Source of the DNA: an uncultured Agathobaculum sp. | Lineage (GTDB): Bacteria > Bacillota > Clostridia > Oscillospirales > Butyricicoccaceae | DNA length: 6,276 nucleotides | Assembly: GCA_934504345.1 (NCBI GenBank) | Contig: CAKSVR010000076.1 | Location: 1-6,276, forward strand | Direction: 5' to 3' | In this document: in pieces, positions 5,292 to 6,276 of the stretch | Position numbering within the stretch: position 1 is the stretch's first letter | Layout: each line of letters starts with the position of its first letter | Notes under the pieces: model-generated | What the model was told of the DNA's origin: nothing | Databases searched by the model: none | Seen by the model: only the letters and a program-made list of their open reading frames with translations | Position numbers and translations under genes: made by a program

Positions 5292-5981
5292 TCAGGCTTC
5301 TTTGTAAATCGTGCCGATGCTGCCGACGAAGGTAACATCCGGCCAGTTCATCGTGCCGCCGTATCTGTCGTACCGGTTCGTTATCTCCTCGCCGGTTTTC
5401 GTGTAAAAGCGAAAATTTCCCAGTGCTATCATGTCATCGGCCATGGATTCGCTCGGCAGTGCGGCGCTCAGCTCGGTGCAGAGCAGAAAACACGGGTTTT
5501 CGCTGTCGCTTTGCAGCTCGTAAGCCTTTCCGTACCAGTCGAATGTCACCCTTGCGACCGGTTGGTCGAAGTTCAGACCGTACAGCAGCAGGAAATTATG
5601 GCCGCCGCAGCCGATGACTTCATAGCCGAATTTGGCATCATCGGAGTATGAACCATCCTCAATCGTCCAGTCGCCAACCCAGTTCGGAGAAGCGTGCAAG
5701 TCACCGAAAAAGCAGTCCCACTGTACGCCATCCTTCATGCTCACATAGCCTGCTTGCTGCGTGAACACATAGAACGCTCGATTGCCGATGACAATGCCGT
5801 CATATATCGTCCTGCTGTTGAACTCTGTCGGGTCCTGTTCCACGAACGCCTGCACCTGCTGTGCAAGCGTGTCCTTGTCCGGCCGGTACGGTTTTACCGC
5901 GTAACTCGATTTTCCCGCCGCCCACACACAGACCGCTGTCACAGCCGCCATCGCGAAGATGCGTTTTCCCAGTCCTTTCAT
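5292..5981 (-). CDS. Exported protein of unknown function
   Basis: I do not recognise a family for this 229-residue protein. The N terminus (MKGLGKR then hydrophobic residues about 8-22) is a signal peptide, with a plausible signal peptidase I site after SYA (26-28). A lipobox is absent, so it is secreted or N-terminally anchored. The mature part is rich in aromatic residues and acidic positions, with short strand-like segments such as ARVTFDWYGKAYEL (143-156), suggesting a compact beta fold. Cysteines at 90, 125, 164 and 168 could form disulfides. The start is set at ATG 5981: the ribosome site AGGAGGTG (5995-5988) is six bases upstream, and the longer frame's GTG at 5990 lies inside it. It has its own extended -10 promoter and terminator, so no operon partner hints at its role. 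Confidence 0.8.
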   Translation of the reverse strand: MKGLGKRIFAMAAVTAVCVWAAGKSSYAVKPYRPDKDTLAQQVQAFVEQDPTEFNSRTIYDGIVIGNRAFYVFTQQAGYVSMKDGVQWDCFFGDLHASPNWVGDWTIEDGSYSDDAKFGYEVIGCGGHNFLLLYGLNFDQPVARVTFDWYGKAYELQSDSENPCFLLCTELSAALPSESMADDMIALGNFRFYTKTGEEITNRYDRYGGTMNWPDVTFVGSIGTIYKEA

Positions 5982-6008
5982 AAAATGCACCTCCTATCCT
6001 TTACCTAA

Positions 6009-6017
6009 AGTATAACA
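6009..6017 (-). promoter_or_regulatory. Extended -10 of the exported-protein gene
   Basis: On the minus strand TGTTATACT (6017-6009) is a TGn-extended -10 box. No good -35 is seen 17 bases upstream, where TATCCC lies at the edge of a long inverted repeat (6032-6082). The leader would be about 20 bases and carries the strong ribosome site. Confidence 0.6.
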
Positions 6018-6031
6018 AATTTTTCCGGTGC

Positions 6032-6082
6032 GGGATATGGTGGATGCGACAAATTTCAATCGCGGATTTTATGCACCATCCC
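6032..6082. repeat. Imperfect inverted repeat upstream of the promoter
   Basis: GGGAT-AT-GGTG (6032-6042) pairs with CACCATCCC (6074-6082), a 9-bp stem with a two-base bulge. It encloses a smaller stem GCGA (6046-6049) with TCGC (6059-6062). It begins at the expected -35 position of the exported-protein promoter. It might be an operator or a remnant of an older element; there is no T tract for termination. Confidence 0.4.
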
Positions 6083-6125
6083 ACAGGGCGCGAACCAGCT
6101 GCATCTTACGCTCTTTCCGCTCCAA
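6069..6125 (-). pseudogene. Short open frame, possible gene remnant or micropeptide
   Basis: A minus-strand frame from TTG 6125 to a TAA at 6069 encodes LERKERKMQLVRALWDGA. An internal ATG at 6104 would give an 11-residue peptide. Its amphipathic, charged composition looks more like the C-terminal tail of a real protein than random sequence. The frame runs upstream only into the heptad repeat at 6128-6155. It may be the tail of a gene replaced by the repeat, or chance. No clear ribosome site supports the TTG. Confidence 0.25.
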
Positions 6126-6127
6126 AT

Positions 6128-6148
6128 AATTCCTAATTCCTAATTATT
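6128..6148. repeat. Three tandem heptads (AATTCCT)
   Basis: Units AATTCCT, AATTCCT and AATTATT follow each other, with a decayed fourth unit to about 6155. The minus strand reads as AGGAATT repeats, purine-rich like the other heptad arrays. The array lies between the rnpB terminator and the exported-protein gene. Confidence 0.65.
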
Positions 6149-6161
6149 ATAATTTCCTGAT

Positions 6162-6194
6162 AAAAAAAGCACCGCAGAAAACTCTGCGGTGCTT
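6162..6194 (-). terminator. Rho-independent terminator of rnpB
   Basis: On the minus strand an 11-bp stem AAGCACCGCAG (6194-6184) with CTGCGGTGCTT (6177-6167) and a 6-base loop is followed by seven T residues (6168-6162). It lies about ten bases after the RNase P RNA 3' end. Confidence 0.92.
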
Positions 6195-6202
6195 ATGGTA
6201 TG

Positions 6203-6276
6203 ACTGGTGCGTAAGCCGGGTTCTGTCGTGGACGGTCATCTATCTCGAATGCACGTTGCCGTGCATCTCAAGCCGC
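6203..6276 (-). ncRNA. rnpB: RNase P RNA, 3' end (partial)
   Basis: The minus strand carries the hallmark 3' portion of the bacterial RNase P RNA, the ribozyme that removes tRNA 5' leaders. The conserved block GAGATAGATGACCGTC (6247-6232) is followed by ACAGAACCCGGCTTA (6226-6212) near the 3' terminus. Just before it is the hairpin TGCACGGCAACGTGCA (6264-6249). The mature end is placed near 6203 from the family pattern and is approximate to a few bases. The 5' portion, including the paired start of helix P1, lies beyond the right edge. The subtype (A or B) cannot be fixed from this piece. Confidence 0.93.

Noticed and set aside
4475..5335. Plus-strand 286-residue frame
   Set aside because: It is antisense to the CpXC gene, then crosses its promoter and the heptad array; the zinc-ribbon gene on the other strand is convincing.

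Overview
The window looks like chromosomal DNA of a moderately GC-rich Bacillota species. A gut Clostridia/Oscillospirales-type genome is my best guess. Supporting signs are strong GGAGG-type ribosome sites, TG-extended sigma-A promoters in short AT-rich gaps, a tRNA gene that encodes its own CCA, a CpXC-domain protein, and intergenic 7-bp tandem repeats. The taxon is an inference, because no ribosomal RNA or marker protein is complete here.

Layout, left to right. Positions 1-97 hold a branched palindromic element carrying two copies of the 3' end of the neighbouring tRNA gene. Next comes a minus-strand tRNA-Ser(CGA) with its own consensus promoter, a leader hairpin and a strong terminator. 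Upstream of it, also on the minus strand, are a membrane-anchored phosphodiester glycosidase-family protein (314-1504) and an RhlE-like DEAD-box RNA helicase (1570-3294). These two probably share a transcript, since no terminator separates them. The helicase diverges from a plus-strand ArsP_2-type metal/metalloid exporter (start best placed at TTG 3446, stop at 4294), and the two promoters are physically interlocked. The exporter ends in a clear terminator. Then follow a 152-bp heptad-rich inverted-repeat element, a minus-strand CpXC-domain zinc-ribbon protein (4499-5110), a minus-strand exported protein of unknown function (5292-5981), and the 3' end of the RNase P RNA gene rnpB on the minus strand with its terminator, cut by the right edge.

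The genes do not form one pathway. Two are RNA-processing housekeeping loci (rnpB, tRNA-Ser) and one is an RNA helicase. The rest are separately promoted accessory envelope or metal functions. I did not find a convincing new multi-gene system. The most distinctive features are intergenic: three arrays with 7-bp periodicity placed between transcription units, the tRNA-derived palindrome at the left edge, and the overlapping divergent promoters with an adjacent 6-bp inverted repeat. In two genes (exporter, exported protein) the longest reading frame starts at a GTG inside the Shine-Dalgarno sequence, so I moved the start to the properly spaced downstream codon. No gene-free stretch exceeds 300 bases; the gaps are described individually.
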